The position numbers and the translations under genes were made by a program. Under the pieces are notes generated by a model. The model was not told where the DNA came from, searched no databases, and was given only the letters and a program-made list of their open reading frames with translations. Shown here piece by piece: positions 16,778-26,500 of a DNA stretch of 64,000 nucleotides; the stretch's first letter is position 1; every line of letters starts with the position of its first letter. The stretch comes from Pseudoalteromonas sp. S16_S37 (lineage in GTDB: Bacteria > Pseudomonadota > Gammaproteobacteria > Enterobacterales > Alteromonadaceae): NCBI RefSeq assembly GCF_014694405.1, contig NZ_JAAUWV010000013.1:20289-84288 (forward strand), in the 5' to 3' direction.

Positions 16778-17872
16778 ATGACCCTATATCATTCTAAATA
16801 CCCTCATTTACTCAAGCCATTACAGCTTGGTAAGCAAGGTAAAGTTGCAAACCGCATGTACTTTTCATCGGTTGGTTTTGACTTGTGTGATCACGAAGGC
16901 CGACCTATGCAAGAGTTTTTTGAGGTCTATGAGTCAATTATGGATGGTGGCTGTGGTTTTGGATTTTTAGGTAATGCCTCTGTTGATGCGTCTTCGCAGT
17001 ATACCGATAGAAGTCAAAAGCTTGTCTCACAACAGCATGCGCTTGATCTAAAGCCAATTTTTACTGCGGCGAAGCAACGTAACTTTTTGCTCAGTGCCCA
17101 GTTGCAACATTATGGTTCGGGAGATGCAACATCCTTAAGTGAGGCGCAAATTGAGTCGTATATCGAGCATTTTGTGCAAGCGGCGACATTAGCCTTAGAG
17201 ATTGGTGCACCGGCGCTGCAAATACATGCGGCAAATGGTTATCTATTAAGTAGCTTTTTATCACCGAAGTTAAATCAAAGAACGGACCGCTGGGGTGGCA
17301 ATGCAATGAATCGTGCGCGTTTGCTGCTCGAAGTGCTCAAGCGCGTTAAAGCGGTGGTGCAAGACGAAGTAGTGATCTTTGTTCGCTTGCAAGTGGATGA
17401 CGGTTTTGGCCCGGAGGGTTTGAAAGTTGATCAGCTCGATGAGGTCGCTGTGGCCATCGAGCACGCGGGGGCGGATGCGATAACGTTAGCCAATGGCGTA
17501 GCACAAACCTTTGCCAAATTTCTCGATGATGCGAACTACACACTGGCATCTTGTCGTCACGCTGGGCGCTATTTAAAGCAATTTACAAACCTACCAATTG
17601 GTTTTTCAGCCAACATCGGCAGCTTAGAGGTGGCTGAAGAGATCATTGCCAGTGGCGATGCTGATTTTATTGGCTTTGGTAGGCCAATCATCGCTGATCA
17701 TCAATTTGTAAACAAAGCACTTGCGGGGCAAGTGCATGAAATAAATCACTGCCAATGGGATTCGTATTGTCTGCGAGACAAAAAAGAGCCCTTGGCGGAC
17801 AGAGTTTTTTGCTGCGTAAATCCGAGTTATTTACGCCCTCAACATATTCAAAACAAATATAAGGAAAATTAA
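16778..17872 (+). CDS. old yellow enzyme family NADH:flavin oxidoreductase
   Basis: A 364-aa FMN-dependent TIM-barrel protein of the old yellow enzyme family. The signature IHAANGYLLSSFLSPKLNQR followed by TDRWGGNAMNRARLL is typical, as is the FMN-phosphate region GFGRPIIAD. It should reduce an activated carbon-carbon double bond, for instance an enoyl or butenolide intermediate. At the C-terminus, HCQWDSYC and CCVNPSY recall the dienoyl-CoA reductase cluster motif, but the full C-x2-C-x3-C spacing is missing, so an iron-sulfur cluster is doubtful. It is 9 bp after the AfsA-like gene and 2 bp before the first SDR. Confidence 0.85.
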   Translation: MTLYHSKYPHLLKPLQLGKQGKVANRMYFSSVGFDLCDHEGRPMQEFFEVYESIMDGGCGFGFLGNASVDASSQYTDRSQKLVSQQHALDLKPIFTAAKQRNFLLSAQLQHYGSGDATSLSEAQIESYIEHFVQAATLALEIGAPALQIHAANGYLLSSFLSPKLNQRTDRWGGNAMNRARLLLEVLKRVKAVVQDEVVIFVRLQVDDGFGPEGLKVDQLDEVAVAIEHAGADAITLANGVAQTFAKFLDDANYTLASCRHAGRYLKQFTNLPIGFSANIGSLEVAEEIIASGDADFIGFGRPIIADHQFVNKALAGQVHEINHCQWDSYCLRDKKEPLADRVFCCVNPSYLRPQHIQNKYKEN

Positions 17873-17874
17873 TT

Positions 17875-18645
17875 ATGCAATATCAAGGCAAAGTAGCAGT
17901 CGTATCTGGTGGTACGCGTGGTATCGGTTTCAATGTAACGAAGAAACTTGTCGATCAAGGCGCGTTTGTCTATTTCACTGGGCGTAATCAAGAAGATGGG
18001 TTAGCAGCACAAGAGCAGTTAGGTTCACAAGCGCGCTACGTACAGCTAGATGTGACTGATGAGCACGCAGTAAACGCATTATTTGAACTGATTGAGCGCG
18101 AGCATGGTCGCTTAGATTTAGCGGTCAATAATGCCGGGATCACGACAAAACGTGCGTCTGTAAGTGAATTGGACTTAGCAGAGTGGAAGCGTGTTTTGGA
18201 CATTAACTTGGTAGGTCCTTTGCACTTTATGTCTCGTCAAATTCAATTGATGCAAAAAGGCGATGGCGGCTCAATTGTGAACGTATCTTCATGCGGCGGG
18301 ATCTTAGGTCAACCACGTCAAAGTGCTTACTCAGTGAGTAAAGCGGCACTCAATATGCTGACACAAATTGCCGCAATTGAATGTGGCGTACCAGAAGAGG
18401 GTAAACAGCTGGTGCGTGTTAACGCTGTATGTCCAGGACCAACTATGGGTGGAATGAATACGCAAGAGCGTTTACGTGCAAATCCTGAAGCCACAGCCGA
18501 AAAATATCGCAATACCGCATTACGTCGTTTTGCAGAGCCTGAAGAGGTGACTGCTTCGATTAACTTCTTACTCAGCGATGAGGCATCTTACACCACCGGG
18601 ACTTTACTGTCTGTGGATGGTGGTTTTATTGCGGGTAAATTCTAA
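17875..18645 (+). CDS. short-chain dehydrogenase/reductase (FabG-like)
   Basis: A 256-aa classical SDR with the nucleotide-binding motif SGGTRGIG (11-18), NNAG and the catalytic tetrad residues in VNVSSCGG and AYSVSK. The C-terminal LLSDEASYTTGTLLSVDGGF is the usual FabG ending. It probably reduces a ketoacyl group, with NADPH or NADH, on the cluster's carrier protein or on a freed intermediate. It starts 2 bp after the old yellow enzyme gene, so the two are translationally coupled. The exact substrate cannot be told. Confidence 0.88.
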   Translation: MQYQGKVAVVSGGTRGIGFNVTKKLVDQGAFVYFTGRNQEDGLAAQEQLGSQARYVQLDVTDEHAVNALFELIEREHGRLDLAVNNAGITTKRASVSELDLAEWKRVLDINLVGPLHFMSRQIQLMQKGDGGSIVNVSSCGGILGQPRQSAYSVSKAALNMLTQIAAIECGVPEEGKQLVRVNAVCPGPTMGGMNTQERLRANPEATAEKYRNTALRRFAEPEEVTASINFLLSDEASYTTGTLLSVDGGFIAGKF

Positions 18646-18673
18646 ATAGCAAGTATTAACAGGAGATTAGGAT

Positions 18674-19438
18674 ATGGCGAGTGTGCTTATTAGTGGAGCC
18701 AGTGAAGGAATTGGACTTGCGTTGGCAACATTACACCTACAACAAGGCGATACGGTGATCGGCTTAGCTCGGCATTGTCCTGAACGATTGGCTCAACATG
18801 ATGGGTTCATATTTATCAAAGCGGATCTGAGTTGTCTTGCGCAATTAGAACAGGTGATCGACTCGCATCAAGAGGTTTTGACTGATGCTGCGCTCGACAC
18901 GGTTTATCTCAACGCGGGAATAACGGGTAACGCCCCAGAGTTGGCAAGCAAAGTCGCACACGATGAAGTGACTAAGGTCATCAATGTCAATGCGCTAGCA
19001 AACAAGCTGCTATTAGATGCCTTACTGGCAATGCCACACAGACCACAGCATGTGGTGGTATCAGGTTCAATCGCTGGGCGACGATATCGTGCGGGCATGC
19101 TGGCCTACAGTATGTCCAAGGCTGCCTTGGAAGCGTTATGTGGTGTGTATGCTCAGGAATATCCTGATGTGTTCTTCGCCGTGCTTGGCATGTGTAACGT
19201 GGATACGCGCTTGTCGCACAATATTGTGAATCACCCCAATGTAGAGCTGTTTCCAGACCACTTACGTTTGCAACAACGTTTTCAAATGCCTGGCTATGTG
19301 GTGTCGGCTGCAGAGCGTGCTGAGGATGTATATCGAATAGTACACCTTGAGCATTGTCAGCAACTTATCAGCGGCGAGTTCGTAGAGATCAGAGCGCTGA
19401 CAAAGGCAAGTAATAAGCACTTAGTGAGTGCTTATTAA
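18674..19438 (+). CDS. second short-chain dehydrogenase/reductase
   Basis: A 254-aa SDR that is not a recent copy of its neighbour. The cofactor motif is SGASEGIG (7-14), followed by LNAGITG, the catalytic Ser in VVSGSIAG and YSMSK. The C-terminus lacks the FabG-style ending and looks more like the YciK/short oxidoreductase type. It probably makes a second redox change on the product. Its stop codon lies inside a hairpin (19412-19436) that separates it from the downstream carrier-protein gene. The start follows AGGAGATTAGGAT. Confidence 0.87.
   Translation: MASVLISGASEGIGLALATLHLQQGDTVIGLARHCPERLAQHDGFIFIKADLSCLAQLEQVIDSHQEVLTDAALDTVYLNAGITGNAPELASKVAHDEVTKVINVNALANKLLLDALLAMPHRPQHVVVSGSIAGRRYRAGMLAYSMSKAALEALCGVYAQEYPDVFFAVLGMCNVDTRLSHNIVNHPNVELFPDHLRLQQRFQMPGYVVSAAERAEDVYRIVHLEHCQQLISGEFVEIRALTKASNKHLVSAY
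19412..19436 (+). other. hairpin overlapping the SDR stop codon
   Basis: AATAAGCACT and AGTGCTTATT form a 10-bp perfect stem with a 5-nt loop, followed by AATTAATAA. It lacks a T-run and may be a weak terminator or a processing site before the last three cluster genes. Confidence 0.45.
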
Positions 19439-19510
19439 TTAATAAGATTGAGTGATGCATAGTCTCAGCTTAATCAACAAAAACTTTTAACTTTAATTAA
19501 GGACAAGGTA

Positions 19511-19828
19511 ATGAGAAAAGAAATTCAAGCACTATTAATCGAAGCAATACAAGAACAAGACTTATATTTAGATCAGCCTGTAGATATGTCAGCAGGTGGA
19601 GACACGATTTTATATGCAGAAGATGGTCAATTAGATTCACTCAGCTTAATTACCATCATTGCTGATATGGAAAAACAGATCTCAAATCGTTTTGGTGTGA
19701 AACTTAGACTGGCCAATGAGCGAGACCTTAGTACACACAACTCGCCATTTACAACATTTTCCAAGATGCATAACTTCATCGTTGATAAGTTAGAAGCTGC
19801 GCTACAAGTCAGTCGTGAAGTTGCTTAA
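19511..19828 (+). CDS. second acyl/peptidyl carrier protein
   Basis: A 105-aa carrier-like protein. Ser43 in GQLDSLSLITII is the probable phosphopantetheine attachment site, in a canonical DSL motif. It is longer than the first carrier (79 aa), with an insertion after helix II (NRFGVKLRLANERDLST) and a C-terminal extension. Two different carriers suggest two acyl pools that are joined, for example an acyl chain and an amino- or hydroxy-acid unit. It lies just before the PPTase gene. Confidence 0.75.
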   Translation: MRKEIQALLIEAIQEQDLYLDQPVDMSAGGDTILYAEDGQLDSLSLITIIADMEKQISNRFGVKLRLANERDLSTHNSPFTTFSKMHNFIVDKLEAALQVSREVA

Positions 19829-19847
19829 CTGATTAGTGAAATGATAA

Positions 19848-20591
19848 ATGGACGTGCTCATGAAGAAGTATGTTTTGCGTGTTATGGAAGAGCCTTTAGC
19901 ATTGTTTGTTAAAACAATTCATGGCGATTTAATACAAGAAGCAAAGCGACTTCTACCAACTGAAGTGCAGCAAGCTAAGCGGCGGCTTAGTCAGGCTAAA
20001 TTACGTCAATTTATCATCAGTCGTGCATTTGTGCGGCATACGCTTGGTTTAATGCTAGGCACAGATTGGCAGCATACGCCAATCTGCTTATCCAAATCAG
20101 GAAAGCCGTACCTTCCGGCGTTAGCTCGCCAATTATGGTTTAACGTATCACATGCAAAAAACACCATATGTGTGGCTTTTTCACAGCATAGTGATATTGG
20201 TGTTGATATTGAATCGGCACAACGAGTTGTACCTAATGCGTTGAAAAAATTTGCATTTTCTGAGCATGAACAGCAAATGGCGCAGTCTCAAGTGGATATC
20301 AATAGTGCCTTTTTGCACTATTGGGTCGCCAAAGAGGCGGTGCTTAAGTGCATTGGGTGTGGGTTAAATCGAGCGCTACAAAGTATTCGTATCGAACAAG
20401 GCAGTGACGGACAGATATGGGCACAGGATTTATTATCAAACTGTGTTTCTAAGCGTTATTTTCAGCTATTTCGGATCCCTGATATCAGCGGTTATGTCGG
20501 TTATTTAGCCTTGCCAGTTAGCACTTTGAAGTTACCCATTAATCAGCAAAAAAATGTGAGGAACTCTAACTATCAATGGAGACTAGAATGA
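19848..20591 (+). CDS. Sfp-type 4'-phosphopantetheinyl transferase
   Basis: A 247-aa PPTase. The magnesium-binding and catalytic motifs are FNVSHAKN (98-105), IGVDIE (117-122), FSEHE (137-141) and WVAKEAVLK (159-167). It transfers the phosphopantetheine arm of coenzyme A to the carrier serines, presumably Ser37 and Ser43 of the two carriers here. A cluster-borne Sfp-type enzyme indicates that the carriers are specialised. An in-frame ATG at 19860 is an alternative start; neither has a strong Shine-Dalgarno. The stop overlaps the next start by ATGA. Confidence 0.9.
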   Translation: MDVLMKKYVLRVMEEPLALFVKTIHGDLIQEAKRLLPTEVQQAKRRLSQAKLRQFIISRAFVRHTLGLMLGTDWQHTPICLSKSGKPYLPALARQLWFNVSHAKNTICVAFSQHSDIGVDIESAQRVVPNALKKFAFSEHEQQMAQSQVDINSAFLHYWVAKEAVLKCIGCGLNRALQSIRIEQGSDGQIWAQDLLSNCVSKRYFQLFRIPDISGYVGYLALPVSTLKLPINQQKNVRNSNYQWRLE

Positions 20592-21259
20592 AGATAGGAT
20601 TTATTGGTGCCGGCGCTATGGCACAAACACTGGCATATCATGCACTACGTAGTGGACATCAAGTCATGCTTAGTAATTCACGAGGACCTGAGAGTTTAGC
20701 AGCAGTCGCTACTAGATTTGGTTGTCAGGTAGGCACTTCGCAGCAAGCCGCTGAGTTTGGAGATGTGGTGGTGATTGCAGTACCGCTCTACGCATATAAT
20801 CGACTGCCAAAAGAGCAACTAGAGGGCAAAGTTGTACTCGATTTACTGAATTATTTTCCACACCGAGATGGTTATATTACCGAGCTCAACAGCAGTGATA
20901 CAACGACAAGTGAATTACTAGCAAGTTACTTAACGGGCTCAAAGGTTGTAAAAGCCTTCAACTCTATCACAGTGCAAGATTTACAAAGGGATGCGCGGCC
21001 ACAGGGGGCGGCAGATCGTCGCGCGATCCCCATTGCATCAAACGATGCTCAAGCTAAGGAGCTGGTTGCAAAGTTGATTGATGACTTTGGTTTTGATGTT
21101 GCCGATGGCGGGAAGCTATCAGAAAGTTGGCGCTTTGAACGTTTTAGGCCAGCCTACTGTGTTGCTGCACCAAAGGATAAATTAGAGCGAATACTAGCAT
21201 CTACCACACAAGATACCGTGGTAGCGGATGGCCATTGGCTTCACACTCGTTATGTATAA
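20588..21259 (+). CDS. NADP-binding oxidoreductase (F420-dependent NADP reductase-like family)
   Basis: The start at 20588 gives an ATGA overlap with the PPTase gene and has GGAG ten bases upstream; the in-frame ATG at 20576 is less likely. The 223-aa product has an N-terminal Rossmann motif GFIGAGAMAQ and a phosphate-binding SNSRGPES typical of NADP use. VVVIAVPLYA and VVKAFNSI follow, as in the F420-dependent NADP reductase/ferric reductase-like family. True F420 use is not expected in this type of bacterium, so the hydride acceptor is unknown. It is the last gene of the cluster and is followed by a strong bidirectional hairpin. Confidence 0.75.
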   Translation: MKIGFIGAGAMAQTLAYHALRSGHQVMLSNSRGPESLAAVATRFGCQVGTSQQAAEFGDVVVIAVPLYAYNRLPKEQLEGKVVLDLLNYFPHRDGYITELNSSDTTTSELLASYLTGSKVVKAFNSITVQDLQRDARPQGAADRRAIPIASNDAQAKELVAKLIDDFGFDVADGGKLSESWRFERFRPAYCVAAPKDKLERILASTTQDTVVADGHWLHTRYV

Positions 21260-21284
21260 AATCTGACTTGTTTTCGTATTCAAT

Positions 21285-21314
21285 CAGTTGCGCTACAAAG
21301 GAGTAGCGCAACTG
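21285..21314. terminator. bidirectional terminator closing the biosynthetic cluster
   Basis: CAGTTGCGCTAC and GTAGCGCAACTG form a 12-bp perfect stem with a 6-nt loop between the convergent oxidoreductase and LysR genes. T-runs are short, but the position and stem strength favour termination in both directions. Confidence 0.7.
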
Positions 21315-21316
21315 TT

Positions 21317-22282
21317 CTAAAAGCGTCTTCTATTATTCTCATAACCATACATGTTGGCAAAATGAGGAATATTTTGCTCCCACAGTGGGCTGTCTTCACC
21401 TAAGCTATTTTGCAATTCATTGATAAAAAGCTTAATTTTTGCCGGGCTATTACGATGCGTGTACATCGCATAAAACGCACCGAAATCAGCGAGATGGAGG
21501 TCTGTGAGTAGTGGAACTAAATGGCCTTTTAACACTTCGTCTTGGATCATATGTGCCGCGACAACCGCCACCATGTTGCCGGCTTTGGCTGTATCAACCA
21601 ATACATCTCCTTCATTCACTTTATACGCTGCACGTAGTTGAATAGTTGCAACTTGCTGATTATCGTCATAATACTTGATCTTATCCGTGATAAGACCGGT
21701 TGAGGCATAAACTACGGCAGGCAGGCGTTCAAGATCGGCAATACTTTTTGGCTCACCATGGCGGCGAATAAAATCAGGAGCTGCGACAATTAACATGCGG
21801 TTGCGAGCTATTTTTTTGGCAATCAAGGTAGAGTCTTTAGGTTCACCAACACGAAATCCAAGGTCAAATCCTTCGCCGACCATATCAACAATGCGATCTT
21901 CTAATCTCAATTCAAATTCAATGTCTGGGTATTTTGCTTGAAAGTTGAGGATCACGTTTTGTAAAAAGCGCCGACCAAAAATATGTGGACTGGTGATTTT
22001 TAATTTGCCTTTAGGCTCGCAATGATAATTTTGCGCCACCCGAATAGTGTCATGTAATTGTTCGCGCAGTGCCCGCGCTTTTTCAACAATTTCATTGCCT
22101 GCCGCGGTCAGTGACAGCGAGCGTGTTGTACGATGCAACAATCTCACTTCTAATTCACTTTCTAATTTGGCGATTTGTCGAGAGATCACTGAACGGTCAA
22201 CATTTCGATGTTCAGCGACATTGGCAAAAGATCCCAGCTCTACCACTTCTAAAAGTAGCATCAGGCGATTTGTTAACTCCAT
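21317..22282 (-). CDS. LysR-family transcriptional regulator next to RND efflux genes
   Basis: A 321-aa LysR protein: N-terminal MELTNRLMLLLEVVELGSFA, the recognition region DRSVISRQIAKLESEL and the effector domain from about 95. The subgroup (CrgA/AaeR-like, with GRRFLQNVILNF and FDLGFRVGEP) often controls efflux or aromatic-acid genes. It is divergent from the adaptor gene, with 122 bp between them, so it very likely regulates the efflux operon. The ligand is unknown; the product of the adjacent biosynthetic cluster is one candidate. Confidence 0.9.
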   Translation of the reverse strand: MELTNRLMLLLEVVELGSFANVAEHRNVDRSVISRQIAKLESELEVRLLHRTTRSLSLTAAGNEIVEKARALREQLHDTIRVAQNYHCEPKGKLKITSPHIFGRRFLQNVILNFQAKYPDIEFELRLEDRIVDMVGEGFDLGFRVGEPKDSTLIAKKIARNRMLIVAAPDFIRRHGEPKSIADLERLPAVVYASTGLITDKIKYYDDNQQVATIQLRAAYKVNEGDVLVDTAKAGNMVAVVAAHMIQDEVLKGHLVPLLTDLHLADFGAFYAMYTHRNSPAKIKLFINELQNSLGEDSPLWEQNIPHFANMYGYENNRRRF

Positions 22283-22323
22283 TTAAAGGCCTTGTTAATT
22301 GTATTTTTTGTTTGGTGCACCAG

Positions 22324-22380
22324 CAACACCAGTAAGGTGTTGATTAGAGCATTTTTATACATATCAATCAATACTATAGT
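22324..22380 (+). promoter_or_regulatory. dyad operator-like site and -10 box of the efflux operon
   Basis: CAACACC-5nt-GGTGTTG at 22324-22342 is a 7-bp dyad in the gap between the divergent LysR and adaptor genes, a fair candidate for the LysR binding site. TATAGT at 22375-22380 is a possible -10 box; no good -35 was found, which fits an activator-dependent promoter. Confidence 0.4.
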
Positions 22381-22404
22381 GCTTAATGGAATAAGGAGTT
22401 AGTT

Positions 22405-23580
22405 ATGTTAAAAAAGTATAAATTTTATTACCTGTTAGGACTGTCACTCGGTTTAATGGGATGTATGCAAGCGCAAGAAGAAGTTGTGCAATCGGTGCCA
22501 AAAACGGCTGTTGATATTGTATCAGTTCCTACCTTGTCGGTTGTTGATTGGTTTACCTACACGACTCGATTGGAGTCTCCACAGCAGGTTGAATTGCGGC
22601 CCCGGGTAACGGGACTGATTAGTTCGGTTGAATTCAAAGAAGGCGATCTGGTACAGCGTGGCGATATTTTATTTAAATTAGATAAGCGTACTTTTCTTGC
22701 GCAAGTGAGTGAACTGAAAGCGCAGATCTTAAAAGCACAAGCCGCTTTGCAGCAAGCACACAGTGAGTCGGCTAGAGCTCAGCGACTGCGTAAGCAAAAA
22801 GCCATATCAGCAGAAGAAGCTGAAGCCAGGACGTCAGTGACGGCACAGCGAGAAGCTGAATTAGCTGCGCTACGAGCCTCGCTTGAATTGGCTGAACTAA
22901 AAGTGGAGTTTACAGAAATTCGCTCCCCAATTACTGGCAAGATCTCTAATGCTTTGTTTACTGAGGGAAATACTGTTAAAGCCAATGAGACTGTGTTAAC
23001 CAGCATTGTCTCAACTGATAGGCTATATGCTTACTTTGACATTGATGAGCGCACGTGGAATAGCCACTTTGCCGCAATACCAAAAGTTGCTCAGTTGCCA
23101 GTCAAGTTACAATTGCTAGGCACCCAACAGCAAAGTCAACAAGGGGTGATTGATTTTGTTGATAATGCGATTGATGAGCGCAGCGGTACGCTGAGAGTGC
23201 GGGCCACATTCAACAATGATGATAAAAGACTGTTACCTGGCGCATTTGCACGAATAAGCTTAAGCACGGGACGCAATGATAAAAAAACCGTGGTCCCTGA
23301 TCGGGCGGTAGGTACCGACCTAAAAAATCGCTTTGTATTGGTAATGGATAAAGACAATACCTTGCAATATCGCAAAGTTGAGCTGGGTAAACGCTATGGA
23401 GAGCTGCGCGCCATAACGGGTGGTGTGGAGTTGGGTGAATGGGTGGTCATGAATGGACCCGCCAAGGTCGGTCCTGGTATGAGCGTAGAGCCGCGTGAAA
23501 TCAACATTGAATTACCTCAATCATATTCCAATATTGAGTTAGCGATGCGCGAAGAGCAAACCGATAGCAAGGAGCGCTAA
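22405..23580 (+). CDS. RND efflux periplasmic adaptor lipoprotein (MexE/AcrA-like)
   Basis: A 391-aa membrane-fusion protein. The signal peptide ends in the lipobox LMGC (Cys20), so it is anchored to the inner membrane by lipid. The barrel-sandwich region is split: VELRPRVTGLISSVEF (about 55-70) and EIRSPITGKISNAL (about 172-185), around a coiled-coil hairpin (about 100-165). A beta-barrel and membrane-proximal domain follow. It bridges the RND pump with an outer-membrane channel. The pump gene starts 2 bp after the stop. No outer-membrane TolC-type gene is in the operon, so a channel encoded elsewhere must be used. Confidence 0.92.
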   Translation: MLKKYKFYYLLGLSLGLMGCMQAQEEVVQSVPKTAVDIVSVPTLSVVDWFTYTTRLESPQQVELRPRVTGLISSVEFKEGDLVQRGDILFKLDKRTFLAQVSELKAQILKAQAALQQAHSESARAQRLRKQKAISAEEAEARTSVTAQREAELAALRASLELAELKVEFTEIRSPITGKISNALFTEGNTVKANETVLTSIVSTDRLYAYFDIDERTWNSHFAAIPKVAQLPVKLQLLGTQQQSQQGVIDFVDNAIDERSGTLRVRATFNNDDKRLLPGAFARISLSTGRNDKKTVVPDRAVGTDLKNRFVLVMDKDNTLQYRKVELGKRYGELRAITGGVELGEWVVMNGPAKVGPGMSVEPREINIELPQSYSNIELAMREEQTDSKER

Positions 23581-23582
23581 GT

Positions 23583-26500
23583 ATGAACTTTTCGCATTTT
23601 TTTATACGTCGTCCCATATTTGCGGGCATGTTATCGCTGATCATTTTTATCGCGGGCGCTATTTCTTTGTTTCAGTTACCTGTTAGTGAGTATCCTGAAG
23701 TTGTGCCACCAACGGTGGTGATCACTGCGAACTACCCTGGTGCAAACCCGCAAGTGATAGCTGAAACGGTTGCAACGCCCTTAGAGCAAGAAATTAATGG
23801 GGTTGAGAATATGTTGTACATGTTCTCACAGGGAACCAGTGATGGTCGGCTTACCCTAACGGTAACCTTTGCACTAGGCACCGATTTAGATAGGGCACAA
23901 GTGCAAGTACAAAACCGCGTTAATAGTGCGCTACCTCGTTTACCGCAAGAAGTACAACGTTTAGGGGTTGTGGCCAAAAAAGCGTCGCCGAATCTAGCCC
24001 TAGTGGTGCATTTAATCTCTCCAACAGGTTCACACGATATTAGTTACTTATCCAACTATGCCGACATTTATGTCAAAGATCAGATAGCGCGTTTAAGTAG
24101 TGTTGGTGATATCCAACTGTTTGGTGCAGGTCAATACTCTTTACGTGTCTGGTTAGACCCTGAGCAATTAGCTGAGCGTCAGTTGACAGTGAATGATGTG
24201 ATCAGTGCGATTAAAAAGCAAAACCGACAAGTGGCGGCTGGCTCTTTGGGTGCGCAACCTGTGCCTTTGGATAAACAATTCCAAGTACTTCTGAATGTTA
24301 AAGGGCGACTCGGCGAAGTGAATGAGTTTAACGATATCATTATTAAAGTGTCTCCCACTGGTGCCGTGACTAAATTAAAGGATATTGGACGGGTTGAGCT
24401 TGGCCAAGATTCATATGCTTTACGCGCACTATTGAGCGGTCAAAAAGCGGTGGCAATGCCTATTTTTCAACGCCCAGGCTCAAATGCTATTGAATTGTCG
24501 AACGATGTACGCGCTGTGATGGCTCGATTATCTAAAGACTTTCCACAAGGAGTTACTTATGACATCGCCTACGACCCGACTATTTTTGTGCGTGGTTCGA
24601 TTGATGCGGTGATCACGACCTTACTTGAAGCCATCATGCTGGTGGTCGTGGTGGTTATCCTATTTTTACAAACTTGGCGTGCTTCTATTATTCCATTAGT
24701 TGCCGTGCCAGTGTCTTTGGTTGGCACATTCGCCGCCATGCAATGGTTGGGTGTGTCTATTAACACCTTGTCACTATTTGGCTTAGTATTAGCGATTGGC
24801 ATCGTGGTGGATGACGCGATAGTTGTTGTTGAAAATGTTGAGCGCAACATTGCCAATGGTTTATCTCCCTATGAAGCTACTAAACAAGCCATGCGTGAGG
24901 TAACTGGGCCTATCATTGCCATCGCGTTAGTATTGTGTGCGGTGTTTATTCCCACGGCGTTTATATCTGGTTTATCGGGGCAATTTTACAAGCAGTTTGC
25001 GTTAACAATCACCATCTCAACCTTGATCTCGGCGTTTAATTCACTGACTCTATCACCCGCTTTGGCTGCGCTACTGTTAAAGCCCCATGGTGCTAAACCA
25101 GATAAACTGACGGTCGTGATCAACAGCATATTCTCTAAAGTGCTATTTACTCCGTTTAATCGTTTTTTTGATTCGGCCGCTAGGGGTTATGTGGGTTTAG
25201 TCAAAAGGTTGATCCGTTACTCGGTTATCGTGTTGGCTTTATACGGTGGATTATTGTTTGCTACCAGTAAATTGTTTGATGCGATTCCTGGTGGCTTCAT
25301 TCCTCAGCAAGATAAGCAATACCTTATTGCCATTGCACAGTTACCTGATGCTGCGAGTTTAGACCGCACCGACTCGGTGATCCGAGAGATGGAAAATATG
25401 GCGCTGAACACCACAGGGATCATTAACACTGTTTCTTTTCCTGGGTTATCTATCAACGGATTTACCAACAGCCCCAATAGCGGCATTATTTTTGTGAACC
25501 TCGATAAATTTGAGAATCGCCAAACTTCAGAGCTAAGTGCTTTTGCATTGGCTGCAAAATTGAACCAAAAATTTGCGGCCATTGATGAAGCGTTTATTGC
25601 GGTGTTTCCACCGCCGCCAATTTCTGGGTTAGGCACCACAGGTGGTTTTAAGTTACAGCTTGAGGACAGAGCCAACTTAGGTTACGAAAAGCTGTTTGAA
25701 AACCTGCAAAACGTGATTGCCAAAGCACAGCAACGGCCCGAGCTAATGGGACTTTATTCGAGCTTCCGCATTCAAGTACCACAAATGAATATCGAGGTAG
25801 ATCGTGAGCAAGCCTTGGTTCAAGGTGTGCCACTCGATGAGATTTTTGATGCACTGCAGGTATATCTTGGCTCTCTTTATGTGAATGATTTTAATTTGTT
25901 TGGTCGCACCTATCAGGTCACCGCGCAAGCTGAAGCATCTTTTCGTTTAGACCCAGAGCAAATTTTAACTTACAAAGTGAAAAACATTTACGGACAAATG
26001 CTTCCTCTTGGTGCAGTACTTAAAGTCAGCCCAACGACAGGTCCAGATCGTGTTATGCATTACAATGGCTATTTGAGCGCGGAAATAAATGGTACTACTG
26101 CCATGGGCTATTCGTCGGATCAAGCGCAACAAGCGATGGAGGACGTTTTATCAGACACTCTAACTGACGGCATGGCATTTGAGTGGACCGATGTTACCTA
26201 CCAGCAGATTTTGGCTGGCAATACCATGGTATACGTATTCCCGCTGGTGGTACTACTGGTGTTTATGGTTCTGGCCTCCCAATATGAAAGCTTTAAACTA
26301 CCGTTTGCCATTATTTTGATAGTGCCGATGACCATCTTGTCTGCCTTACTCGGCGTATGGCTTACCTCAGGTGACAACAATATATTCACGCAAATAGCGT
26401 TGATAGTCTTGGTTGCTTTGGCATCAAAAAATGCCATTTTGATGGTGGAGTTTGCCAAAGAAGAGCAGGCAAATGGGCTATCTGGATTTGATGCTATCTT

